Positions 7,406 to 16,200 of a stretch of 21,182 nt of DNA are shown one piece after another. The stretch's first letter is position 1. The number at the start of each line of letters is the position of its first letter. The position numbers and the translations under genes were made by a program. The DNA lies in the IMG/VR virus record IMGVR_UViG_3300013101_000124, positions 1 through 21,182 of that record; one strand, given 5' to 3'. Source of the stretch: a virus. Below the pieces are notes generated by a model. That model was not told the origin of the DNA, ran no database searches, and was given only the letters and a program-made list of their open reading frames with translations.

Positions 7406-7436
7406 GGCTCTTACTAGGGTGGGAGTCTTCTGTTTT
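7406..7436 (+). terminator. Probable intrinsic terminator after the capsid/cement genes
   Basis: GGCTCTTAC (7406-7414) and GTGGGAGTC (7419-7427) form a 9-bp RNA stem that includes three G-U pairs, closed by the tetraloop TAGG. The T-rich stretch TTCTGTTTT (7428-7436) follows directly. It lies 17 bases after the cement stop and 15 before the next start. Together with the hairpin before the capsid gene it brackets the two most abundant head proteins. T7 likewise has its main late terminator just after the capsid gene. Because of the G-U pairs, termination would be partial, allowing readthrough into the tail genes. Confidence 0.6.
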
Positions 7437-7450
7437 AAAAAGGAAATAAA

Positions 7451-7639
7451 ATGGCAGACAGAATTTACGGTCTCGATAGAGGCGACACAGAGTTTGACGT
7501 TTCAGAGGGGAGTTCGTCTCCAGCAAAAGACGTTGAGGTAGTGGTTGATTTAGCGGTTAGTTTAGAGAAATCTGAAGTCATCCGAAAATTAGAAGAGATT
7601 AAAAACCACATTGTAAAAGGCGACTGGCCTCCAGCTTAA
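7451..7639 (+). CDS. Small conserved-type phage protein of unknown function
   Basis: A 62-residue acidic protein starting MADRIYGLDRGD and containing a VEVVVDLAV strand (28-36), then an amphipathic helix KSEVIRKLEEIKNHIV (40-55) and a DWPPA end. I recognise this layout as a small phage protein repeatedly found near head genes, but no function is established to my knowledge. It follows the putative terminator and has an AAGGA ribosome site. The fold looks like a short beta strand plus one helix, suitable for binding a larger virion protein. A minor head or head-tail accessory role is the likeliest guess. Confidence 0.7.
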   Translation: MADRIYGLDRGDTEFDVSEGSSSPAKDVEVVVDLAVSLEKSEVIRKLEEIKNHIVKGDWPPA

Positions 7640-7649
7640 GGAGTGATAT

Positions 7650-7943
7650 ATGGGACACGCAAGAGCTGTTCAAATGATGGGGAATGTTAGCACCGTTGCC
7701 GCTACCGCAGGTGTTATGTGGGAAGGTGGGAGGTCTGTGCTCATGGTTGAAGGTGATACTTTTTCCACAGTGCTAATCTTACAGATTAAATCTAGAAGTG
7801 GAACTTGGGTTGATGTAGGTTCAAACATTACAGCCGATGGATTATCTGCAGGGATAGATTTACCCGCAGGGACTTATAGAATTAATTCTTCAGGTGGTAC
7901 AATTGCGGGAATGTATATAGATTTATGTAGAGTTATGCAGTAA
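7650..7943 (+). CDS. Hypothetical beta-rich protein near the head-tail junction
   Basis: A 97-residue protein with many Gly, Thr and Val residues arranged as short strands (for example STVLILQIKSRSGTW at 39-53 and AGIDLPAGTYRINSS at 67-81), consistent with a single beta-sandwich domain. It has a good ribosome site, AAGGAGT, 8 bases before ATG. No family is recognised with confidence. A lone small beta domain between cement protein and tail-tube genes could be a second decoration protein, a head-fibre domain or a head-completion factor. It shows no signal peptide, membrane segment or catalytic motif. Confidence 0.6.
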   Translation: MGHARAVQMMGNVSTVAATAGVMWEGGRSVLMVEGDTFSTVLILQIKSRSGTWVDVGSNITADGLSAGIDLPAGTYRINSSGGTIAGMYIDLCRVMQ

Positions 7944-7959
7944 ACAGGGGGTCTTTTAA

Positions 7960-8556
7960 GTGGCATCTAAAGTCGAAATCGCCAATAGAGCTTTGCAAAA
8001 ATTGGGGGCTCGACGAATAGTTAGTCTCGGTGAGGACTCAGTAAATGGCAGAGCAATTAACACGGCATATGAGCCTGTTAAGCTCGCAGAGTTAAGAAAA
8101 CACGCATGGAGTTTTGCGGTTAAAAGAGCTTCAATAGCTGCGGACGCTTCAGCTCCGCTTTTCAATAGAGAAGTTAGTTTTCAGCTTCCTAGTGATTTTA
8201 TAAAACTACTCGCGCAAGATCCTGAACAAAACGTAAATGATTTGGACTGGCAGATTGAGGGTAGAAAAATAATAACAAATGAACAAGCACCTTTAGAAAT
8301 AAGATATATTTACAACGTAGACGATCCAAACGAAATGGATGCTTTATTTAGAGAAACTTTATCGGCTAAATTAGCGTTAGAACTCGCGGAAGAGTTAACA
8401 CAATCTAATACAAAAAAAGCTGCGTTGCTTGAGGCATATAAAGATACAATTGCGGAGGCGAGAAAAGCGAATGCTTTTGAAAGAATTTCTCAGATGCCTA
8501 CTGCGGACAAGTGGATAACTGTTAGAAACGGAACTACTTTCGGATCGGGTTGGTAG
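7960..8556 (+). CDS. Tail tubular protein A (T7 gp11-like gatekeeper), GTG start
   Basis: A 198-residue protein with the hallmarks of the T7 gp11-like tail tubular protein A. The N-terminal helix is EIANRALQKLGARRI (6-20), followed by the short loop SLGEDSVNG, the helix NTAYEPVKLAELRKHAWSFA (34-53), a beta segment with FQLPSDFIKLL, and a C-terminal helical half. This protein forms the ring joining portal to tail nozzle. The start is GTG at 7960, chosen because AGGGGG (7945-7950) lies 9 bases upstream and the protein then begins ASKVEIANRAL exactly where family members do. The next gene's ATG follows the stop by one base, so they are coupled. Confidence 0.92.
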   Translation: MASKVEIANRALQKLGARRIVSLGEDSVNGRAINTAYEPVKLAELRKHAWSFAVKRASIAADASAPLFNREVSFQLPSDFIKLLAQDPEQNVNDLDWQIEGRKIITNEQAPLEIRYIYNVDDPNEMDALFRETLSAKLALELAEELTQSNTKKAALLEAYKDTIAEARKANAFERISQMPTADKWITVRNGTTFGSGW

Positions 8557-8557
8557 T

Positions 8558-10840
8558 ATGCCAAAAGTTTCAACCATACAAAACAATTTCGGAGCGGGAG
8601 AATTCAGTCCACTATTGAACGGTAGAAGTGACGTAAAAAGATATAAGCAAGGTCTTGCAAAGTGCTTAAACTATGCGCCTACGATTCAAGGCGGCCTTAC
8701 AAGACGGTCTGGGACTAAGTTTATTAATGAACTCTCTAGCGGTACTGCGGGTTTTAGACTAGTGCCTTTTGTTATAGATTCCGAAACGACATATCATTTG
8801 CTTTTTAGAGATGGGCTTAACAGTGCTAGAGTTTACGAAGACCGCGTAGACGTTGGTAGCTTCACTCATGTTAGTTTCCCGGATGTATCTAAGATAGATT
8901 ACGCCCAAACACCGGAAGGTCTTTTTATAGTTGATGGGACGCGAAAGCCTCAGTTAATTGTGAATGACGGGTCTGCAACTTTGTGGACAGTCGGGAATTT
9001 TGCTTTTGTAGGGGGGCCATGGTTGAGTCTTAACAATACTGCAACGACTGCGACGCCCGCAGGGACTACAGGGACTGTAAACGTAACTTTTTCGTCAGTT
9101 ACAGGAATTAATAACGGAGGGGGTTTCACCACTTCAGACCTTTTAAGGCTTATAAGGTACAAACCTACTTCGGGTGCGGCATGGGGCTACGGTCAGATAG
9201 TAGGGGTCACTTCGGGGGTTTTAGTTTCGGTAACAATAGCCGACACTTTAGCAGGTACCGCAGCGTCGGGTTTTTGGCAGTTAGGGGTTTATTCTCAAGA
9301 TTTCTACCCTTCGTCGGTAGAGTTCCACGACAGTAGAGTTTTCTACTCGGGTGTTGCTAGAAACCCGGATCATATAGACGCTAGTAGAGTTGACGACTAT
9401 GTAAACTTTTACCCTTCAGAGAATGACGGGTCGGTAACCGCAATTCACGGGTTATCTTTTGCTTTAAATTCGGTAGAGTTAAACATTGTTAAATGGATGC
9501 TATCAAGTAGCAAGGGTTTGATATTAGGAACGTCGTCAGGGGAGTGGTTGATAAAACCGTCGAATAACTCCGCAGCTCTTAGCCCGTCCGATATAACCGC
9601 AAAGAAACATACGAGTTGGGGAAGTGCTTCAGTCGGGGCTTTAGCGGTAGGAAGAGATGCGGTTTTTATACAAAAATCAGGAAGAAAACTAAGAGAGTTG
9701 AGATATTTCTTTGATGTGGACGGCCTTAATTCTGAAGACTTAACAGTTCTAGCAGAGCATATTTCAGAGACAGGAATAATATCTATAGCCTACCAGAAAA
9801 CCCCACAACCAGTGGTGTGGATGGTTAGGACCGACGGGACCTTAATAGGTGTGACTTACGAAAGGTCTCAGGACGCTTTTAAAGTTGGATGGCATAGACA
9901 CACAATAGGGGGCGTTAGCGACGCTGCGGGAAGTCCGGCAAAGGTGAAAGAAGTGTCGGTCATTGAGTCGGTAGACGGGTCAAGAGACGAAGTTTGGGTT
10001 GTAGTTCAAAGATATATCGACGGGGCTACGGTACAACAAATGGAGTATATAACGCCGGAATTTGAGGACACTATAGAACAAAAAGACGCATTTTTTGTGG
10101 ACAGTGGTTTAACCTACGATGATCCAAAAACAATTTCAGCGGCTACTAAAGCGGACCCAGGTGTAATAACCGCAACGTCTCACGGATTTAGTGACGGGGA
10201 CAAAGTTTTAATTTCAGACGTTTTAGGAATGACAGAATTAAATACAAATAGTTATCTAGTCGCAAATAAAACGACACATACTTTCGAGCTAACAGATCTA
10301 TTAGGAGCAGACATAGATACTACAGGTTTCACGGTATACGTCTCAGGCGGAGAAGTTAGAAAATATGTAACTACTATTTCAGGCTTAACTCATCTTGAGG
10401 GCGAAGAAGTAGCGATACTGGCAGACGGCGCGGTACAGCCAGATAAAACCGTTTCGAGTGGGGCTATAACTTTAACTGAAAGTGCTACTACGGTGCATGT
10501 AGGTTTTGGTTACAATAGTGATGCAAAACTTTTAAGAGCTGAAGCGGGCGCAGCGGACGGAACTTCTTTTGGTAAAACAAGACGAACAAATAGAATAGGG
10601 ATAATGTTTCATAGAAGCTTAGGACTAAAGGTTGGATTTTCTTTTGATGATTTGACACAACTAACTTTTAGAAAATCATCGGACCCTTTAAGTAGAGCCG
10701 TCCCATTATTTACAGGGATTGAGTCTTACCAAGTAGATGCTGATTATGATTTTGAAAATCAGTTTTGTTTCAGACAAGACCAACCTTTACCAAGTATAAT
10801 CTTAGCTATAATGCCTCAAATGCATGTCATGGATAGGTAG
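8558..10840 (+). CDS. Tail tubular protein B (T7 gp12-like nozzle) with inserted FCCH-like domain
   Basis: A 760-residue protein of the gp12-like tail nozzle family. The N-terminus has the signature NNFGAGEFSPLLNGRSDVKRY (9-29) followed by NYAPTIQGGLTRRSGTKFI (38-56), found in podovirus nozzle proteins. The middle is a long series of beta strands consistent with a propeller. Residues about 527-602 look like an inserted beta domain of the type annotated as ubiquitin-activating-enzyme FCCH-like in phage tail proteins: ITATSHGFSDGDKVLISDV, then GMTELNTNSYLVAN. This is only a fold resemblance, not ubiquitin chemistry. The C-terminus returns to the nozzle body. It would form the hexameric tail tip contacting gp11-like protein above and fibres around it. 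The ribosome site is weak (GGTAG) and start follows the upstream stop by one base, so translational coupling is likely. Confidence 0.9.
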   Translation: MPKVSTIQNNFGAGEFSPLLNGRSDVKRYKQGLAKCLNYAPTIQGGLTRRSGTKFINELSSGTAGFRLVPFVIDSETTYHLLFRDGLNSARVYEDRVDVGSFTHVSFPDVSKIDYAQTPEGLFIVDGTRKPQLIVNDGSATLWTVGNFAFVGGPWLSLNNTATTATPAGTTGTVNVTFSSVTGINNGGGFTTSDLLRLIRYKPTSGAAWGYGQIVGVTSGVLVSVTIADTLAGTAASGFWQLGVYSQDFYPSSVEFHDSRVFYSGVARNPDHIDASRVDDYVNFYPSENDGSVTAIHGLSFALNSVELNIVKWMLSSSKGLILGTSSGEWLIKPSNNSAALSPSDITAKKHTSWGSASVGALAVGRDAVFIQKSGRKLRELRYFFDVDGLNSEDLTVLAEHISETGIISIAYQKTPQPVVWMVRTDGTLIGVTYERSQDAFKVGWHRHTIGGVSDAAGSPAKVKEVSVIESVDGSRDEVWVVVQRYIDGATVQQMEYITPEFEDTIEQKDAFFVDSGLTYDDPKTISAATKADPGVITATSHGFSDGDKVLISDVLGMTELNTNSYLVANKTTHTFELTDLLGADIDTTGFTVYVSGGEVRKYVTTISGLTHLEGEEVAILADGAVQPDKTVSSGAITLTESATTVHVGFGYNSDAKLLRAEAGAADGTSFGKTRRTNRIGIMFHRSLGLKVGFSFDDLTQLTFRKSSDPLSRAVPLFTGIESYQVDADYDFENQFCFRQDQPLPSIILAIMPQMHVMDR

Positions 10841-10843
10841 GCT

Positions 10844-11281
10844 ATGGTTGAGACTGTAAGGTTTAAAGCTGAGCACCTAGCACAAATAGAAGAGCATAGC
10901 TTTAGGATGTGCGGGAGCATATCAGCCGGGATAACTGACGCTCAGTTAGAAAGACTAGAACAAAGGGGACACTCTTACTCAGTTATAGACGGAGATAAAG
11001 TCTTAGCTTGTGCGGGAGTGACTGAAGTATGGCCTGGAAGAGCTGAAGCATGGGCGCTTTTAGACAAAAATTTAAAAGACGATTTTATAAAAGTCCATAA
11101 CCAAGTTAAAAAGTTTTTAGAAAACGTAGACGTAGATAGGGTTGAAGCATTAGTAGATGCTGATTTTAAAGAGGGCCTAAGATGGGTTAAAGCTTTGGGA
11201 TTTAAAGTAGAGGCCCCTTGTATGAAAAAATTTGGAAAGCTAGGTGAGGACATGGTTCTTTTATCTAGAGTTAGGGAGTAG
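10844..11281 (+). CDS. T7 gp13-like protein with GNAT-type fold
   Basis: A 145-residue protein placed right after the tail nozzle gene, as gene 13 is in T7. The pattern resembles the phage gp13 GNAT-type family: an N-terminal strand and helix (VRFKAEHLAQIEEH, 5-18), a strand-turn pair SYSVIDGDKVLACAGVTEVWPGRAEAW (45-71), a helix with FLENVDVDRVEALVD (91-105) and the WVKALGFKVEAPCMKKFG segment typical of GNAT C-terminal halves. T7 gp13 is needed for normal virion ejection proteins, although acetyltransferase activity is not established for this group as far as I know. It starts 3 bases after the nozzle stop and ends 3 bases before the next start. The fold call is reasonable; enzymatic activity is uncertain. 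Confidence 0.8.
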   Translation: MVETVRFKAEHLAQIEEHSFRMCGSISAGITDAQLERLEQRGHSYSVIDGDKVLACAGVTEVWPGRAEAWALLDKNLKDDFIKVHNQVKKFLENVDVDRVEALVDADFKEGLRWVKALGFKVEAPCMKKFGKLGEDMVLLSRVRE

Positions 11282-11284
11282 TTT

Positions 11285-11716
11285 ATGTCGGGGGCAGCAT
11301 CATTACTATCAGCGTTTGGGGCCGCAGGTGAAGGCGACGCCGCCTCGGGAGCGGCTGAAATAAACGCACAGAATATTGAGTTTAACGCCGTACAAATAAA
11401 AAAGAAAAGAATAGAAGACGAACAGAATTTTTTATCAAATGTTAGACGTGACAGGGCTCAAAACATTTTATCTATTTCAGCTTCAGGTATAAGATTGGAA
11501 GGTTCGCCATTAGACGTGCTTAGAGAGAATACATCTAATGTAGAAAAAGATTTAGCTAATATTAGACTTGGGGCTTTAACCGAGCAACAAGCCTTTAGAC
11601 GACAAGCTTTTAATGAAAGACGTAGAGGGCGGGAAGCTTCTAGAGCGGCTAACATTAGAGCAGGGGCGAATCTATTACAAAGTGCTGAAGAGTTCGGCGC
11701 TTTCGGGGGTAAGTAA
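11285..11716 (+). CDS. Internal virion protein, T7 gp14-like
   Basis: A 143-residue protein with an Ala/Gly-rich N-terminus (residues 1-26) that could insert in a membrane, then long charged helices. The stretch ISASGIRLEGSPLDVLREN (64-82) is a pattern I recognise from podovirus internal virion proteins of the gp14 position, and the following helix NVEKDLANIRLGALTEQQAF is typical of the family. In T7, gp14 leaves the head first and forms the outer-membrane part of the DNA ejection channel. The gene is followed by the gp15-position gene with a TAATG overlap. The ribosome site is AGGGAG. The assignment combines pattern and synteny. Confidence 0.82.
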   Translation: MSGAASLLSAFGAAGEGDAASGAAEINAQNIEFNAVQIKKKRIEDEQNFLSNVRRDRAQNILSISASGIRLEGSPLDVLRENTSNVEKDLANIRLGALTEQQAFRRQAFNERRRGREASRAANIRAGANLLQSAEEFGAFGGK

Positions 11717-13269
11717 TGCCACTCATAAGATCATATACTAGACAGATATCGGCCCCCGGAGATCAAGGTTTTGAAAAAATATCAGGTGCTGAATTAGGTG
11801 GGGCAACGTCAAGAGCCTTAGGTCAATTCGGGTCTGCAGTTTCAGGCATAGCTAAACGAATCGAAAAGCGGCAGGAGCAACAAGAGCTCAGTGATACCAC
11901 AACTAAAATGGCTCAGGCCAATAACGCTCTTGCAAGTGATTTACAAAATGTAGTTAAGACGACTACGCCGGGAGATAGAAAACCTTTTGAGGCGTATAAT
12001 AAGCGAGTCGATGAGTCTCTTGCAAATATAGGAAACGATCTTTCATCTAGAAATGCTAAAAACTATCACGCTTTAAATTCTGAAAGAATAAAAGGTCATT
12101 TAGTAAGATCGTCGGTCCAACATCAAAGTGAGTCCGCAGGTATTAAAGCTGTCACTGATTATACGAATTCTATAAACGCATACTCGTCTACTGTGTTGTC
12201 TGACCCATCCTCACTAGATTTACAAAAACAACTTCATAGAGAAGGTGTGGATCAACTCATATTATCCGGGCAGATACCTACTAGTAAAGGTCACGAATTA
12301 AAAGCTCAAGGAGATAGACGAATTTCAAAGAATGCAGTTAGAGGTTGGATTAGATTAAATCCTGATTTTGCAAAAGAGAAATTAAAATCGGGAGAATTCG
12401 ACGAGGACTTAGGAGGTGAGGCAAAAATACAAATGTTTGCTGAAGCCGATCAAGCCATTAGAGGCAAAGAAATAGAAGCCGAAAGGCGTAGGAAAGAAGA
12501 CGAAAGAGTTAAACGCGCTAAACAAACTGAAACACAAAATAAGTTTGTGTCGTCGATGAGTGAAGGGTCTTTAACTTCTAAAGATATTTTAGAATCAAAC
12601 CTTGACCCTTTCGGATCGGGCAGTAAAGAGCAATTCTTAAGACTAATTCAAGCCAAAGGTGGCGGAGCTGCGGGACCTCCTAAAACAAGTTCTAGAGTAT
12701 TTACAAATCTATTTAATAGAATACATTTAAACCCAGAAGACCCTAATGCAATTCGAGACGAAAATGATTTAAACGCTTTTGTAGGAAAGGGTTTGTCATT
12801 TCCTGACATGCAGAAACTAAGAAAAGAGATTCAAGGCTTCGGCACCGTAGCAGGGGCAGATGAAAAAGCTCTTAAAACGAATTTCCTAACCATAGCTAAA
12901 TCCGCACTTGTAAAAGGTGACACACTTTCAGGAATTAAAGATCCCGTTGGAGATGAACAATTACAAAAGTTTTTAGGTGTATATTTAGACGAATATAATA
13001 GACTTAGAAAAGAGGGTAAATCCGCACAAGAGCTTTTAAATCCTACTAGTAAAGATTATTTAGGACATATGCTAGAGCCTTTTAGACGCTCACCTCAGCA
13101 AATAATGAAAGACATTGCTTCAGGTTTTACACGAAAAACCCCTGAGCAAATAGAAACCGAAAGGCAAGCTCAACCTGAAAAACCAGTACGAAAGCAGGGG
13201 GAGTCTTCAGTCGAATTTCTAGAAAGATTAAATACTTTCAACGCGACTAGTGGAAAGTCTGGTAATTAA
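11716..13269 (+). CDS. Internal virion protein at the T7 gp15 position
   Basis: A 517-residue, highly charged and mostly helical protein. It opens with MPLIRSYTRQISAPG, similar to other podovirus gp15-position proteins, followed by helices with many Ala, Lys and Glu residues. Residues about 242-278 form a particularly charged coiled-coil-like helix (EIEAERRRKEDERVKRAK). No enzymatic motif or membrane segment is seen. In T7, gp15 forms the hexameric periplasmic tube between gp14 and gp16 during ejection. Both ends of this gene overlap its neighbours by one base (TAATG), so the three ejection proteins are translationally linked. Sequence similarity to T7 gp15 itself is not visible; the call rests on order, size and helical composition. 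Confidence 0.78.
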   Translation: MPLIRSYTRQISAPGDQGFEKISGAELGGATSRALGQFGSAVSGIAKRIEKRQEQQELSDTTTKMAQANNALASDLQNVVKTTTPGDRKPFEAYNKRVDESLANIGNDLSSRNAKNYHALNSERIKGHLVRSSVQHQSESAGIKAVTDYTNSINAYSSTVLSDPSSLDLQKQLHREGVDQLILSGQIPTSKGHELKAQGDRRISKNAVRGWIRLNPDFAKEKLKSGEFDEDLGGEAKIQMFAEADQAIRGKEIEAERRRKEDERVKRAKQTETQNKFVSSMSEGSLTSKDILESNLDPFGSGSKEQFLRLIQAKGGGAAGPPKTSSRVFTNLFNRIHLNPEDPNAIRDENDLNAFVGKGLSFPDMQKLRKEIQGFGTVAGADEKALKTNFLTIAKSALVKGDTLSGIKDPVGDEQLQKFLGVYLDEYNRLRKEGKSAQELLNPTSKDYLGHMLEPFRRSPQQIMKDIASGFTRKTPEQIETERQAQPEKPVRKQGESSVEFLERLNTFNATSGKSGN

Positions 13270-16200
13270 TGGCGACTGGACTTGAGGATTTAGAATCATT
13301 ACGAGAAAATGGGTTTACTGAGATAGAAGTTTCAGCACACAAATCACAAGTGAGTAGCTCGTTAAATGAAGCCGGATTTAATGACAGAGAAATTAGAGAG
13401 CATTGGGGTGAAAAATTCCCGGATATGTCAGGTGTCGAAAACCAATTCAAAGAGAATTTCAAGAAAAATGCGGCAACAAAAAAAGAGGGAGAAGTTACAG
13501 GACAAACAGCCCCTGAAACCAAAGAGGGACAACCCGTCCCGATTCAAGACGAACCCGTGGACGAGGCGAAAACGTTTTTAGAAGCTGTAGAGGCTGGGTT
13601 TGATATGTCCGTCACAGGACTACTTATTGAAAAGCCCGACGTGGTTCTACCGGAAAATGCTGAAATGGCAATGCGAATAGCTGCGGGAGTTGGAACTCTT
13701 GCGGGAGATTTCCCGGCAATGGTAGCCGGATCTTTAGCGGGAGGTAGCATAGGCGGGGTCGCGGGGTCGGTAATTCCAGTAGGTGGAACCGCCGTAGGCG
13801 CAGTAGTCGGCGGTGGTGCCGGGGCGTTTGCACTCCCATCAGGGATGCGTCAATGGCTAATGGACGGTTATGAATCAGGCGACATAAATTCATTCGATGA
13901 TTTTTGGGAAAGAGCTTCAGCGGCTTTTATCGAAGGTGGTAAAGGTGCCGTCATAGGGGCAGCTACCGCAGGGGCAGGCGCAGCGGTCGGTGTAGCCGCA
14001 AAAACTGCAGCTCCTATAGTTAAGTCTACCGCAGCACTAACGACCGAGGTTACTACAATGACGGCCATTGGTGGGGCTATGAGAGGTGAGATTCCTGAGC
14101 CTGTAGAATTCCTAGAAGCTGCAATACTTATAGGTGGGCTAAAAGGCGCAAGTAAAATAACGTCTAAAACTGCGGGCAGGTTGTCTACAAAACTTAGAAA
14201 GATGTATGCAAAAGACAATGCAAAACCTACAGAAGTTTATGATCTTGCGTTAAAAGATCCGAAGTTTCATAAAGAACTGTTATCTGAAAATCAGCCCATA
14301 CCTAGTATGGATAGAACCATTTCTAAAGAAAAACTATTAAACACGCCGCCTAGTGAGTTTTTAGTTTCTAAAGATTTACCCAAACCAATTCTAAAAACGA
14401 GAAACACACCTGAAATGGCAAAGGTCCTAGAAAGTATTGGGATTAAATCTACTAAAACACCTAAAGACCCCGACGCACCTTCAGGATTTAGAGAGTTCTA
14501 TAGACAGTTTGTAGATAAACTAGACCCTATCAACTCGGCAACGAAGTTAGCTGAATCTAAAACAGGCGGTCTAAAAGCTGAAGACAATCCTTATGTGGCG
14601 GCAAGGATGATCCCGGATGCAAAAGCAAAAGCTTTAGTATTTTTTGAAAAAGAAACTTTCAACCAAAAAACTTTTAAGAAAAACGGTGAATCGTTAAATA
14701 GTATTTTACAAAAATCAAAAGACATAGAATCTCTAGAGGGTTTTATGGTATCTAAGCGAGCGTTAGAGAAAACGGCTCAAGAAAAAGTTACGGGGATTAA
14801 CATAGAAGCGGCTAAAAAAGTTGTTAAAAATCATGCTAAAGAATTCTCCGAAACTGCAAAAGCCGTAACTGAATTTAGCAATAGAACTTTAGAGTATGCA
14901 AAAGATTCAGGTCTTTTATCGGATAAACAATTCAAATCTTTTTTAGAATTGAATAAAGATTATGTACCTTTTAGAAGGCTATTAGAACCTGAAGCGGGAA
15001 TATTTAAATCTAGAGGTGGGAAAGCCGGGTCTCTAAAAGCTTTTAAAGGTAGCGAGAAAAAGATTCAAAGTCCTATAACGTCTATAGTTGAAAACACTGT
15101 AGATCTAATACAACTGGCCGAAGTAAATAACGCCAAAATAAAATTTGTTGAAATGATCGAAAGATCTGGGATGACTGACTTAGTTACTAGAGTTAAAAAC
15201 CCAGCAAAGCCAATACGAGTCAGTGCGAAAGAACTCTCTAAAAAACTAAACGTCTCAGAAGAATTATTAAACGACATTACTGTTTTTACAGCGGTGTCTA
15301 AGAACTTAGGTAAAAACCAATTCGAAGTTATAAGAGACGGTAAACGTCAAGTCTATGAAACAAAACCCGACCTTGCCGATGCTTTGCAAAAGTTAGGGGG
15401 AGACGTTAGCTCTTCCAACGTCCTAGTCAATCTCTCAAGGGGGGTTACTAGATTTAAAAAATTAACAATAACTTTCACTCCCGATTTTATAGCACGTAAC
15501 TTTTTTAGAGACGTTATAACCGCGTCTGTTTTCTCCGTTAAAAAAGGGGTTAGTCCATTTCAGGTAGCGGGTGCTATGAAAGACATGGTTGGTAAGTCAG
15601 ACACGTATTGGAACTGGTATAAATCCGGGGGTGCTAATGGCGCGTTTTTAGAATTAAATAATAAATACATTACTAAAAATATTACGTCCCTCCAAAAACA
15701 AACTAATTTTATGGACTCAGCTCTTAATGTTATGGGAAAGCCTATAGAAATGATGAGAGTGGGAGCTAATTTAGTTGAGCAAGGGGTTAGATTAGCTGAA
15801 TTTAAAAACGTCACTAAGGGTAGGTCTGATAAAACAACCTTGCTAGAAGGTGGTTTTGCAGCAAGAGAAATCACTTTAGACTTTCAAAGAATTGGGGCTA
15901 AGATGTCGGCCTTCAATGCGATTACTGCTTTCCAAAATGTAGCTATCCAAGGCCTTGATAAAACGATTAGAGCCTTTGAAGCGGACCCAATTAGAACGGG
16001 GACTAAGGCAATGGCATATATAACTACGCCTTCAGTTATTTTGTGGTGGGCTAATAAAGACGATTTGCGAGTCAGAGATTTACCGGGTTGGCAAAAAGCT
16101 GCGTTTTGGATAATCCCCACAGATTCTTGGGAGAATGTGGAACCCAGTGAAGCTGAAGGTTTATCCCCCCATTTGGTTAGGCAACAAGACGGTAAAACCC

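Noticed and set aside
10844-11281. Host-type antibiotic or ribosomal acetyltransferase
   Set aside because: Position directly after the nozzle gene and before the gp14-like gene, plus the sequence pattern, fit the phage gp13 group better.
13366-13581. Plus-strand open frame of 71 codons
   Set aside because: Nested in another frame of the 1269-residue ejection protein, Lys/Arg-rich low complexity, no independent support.
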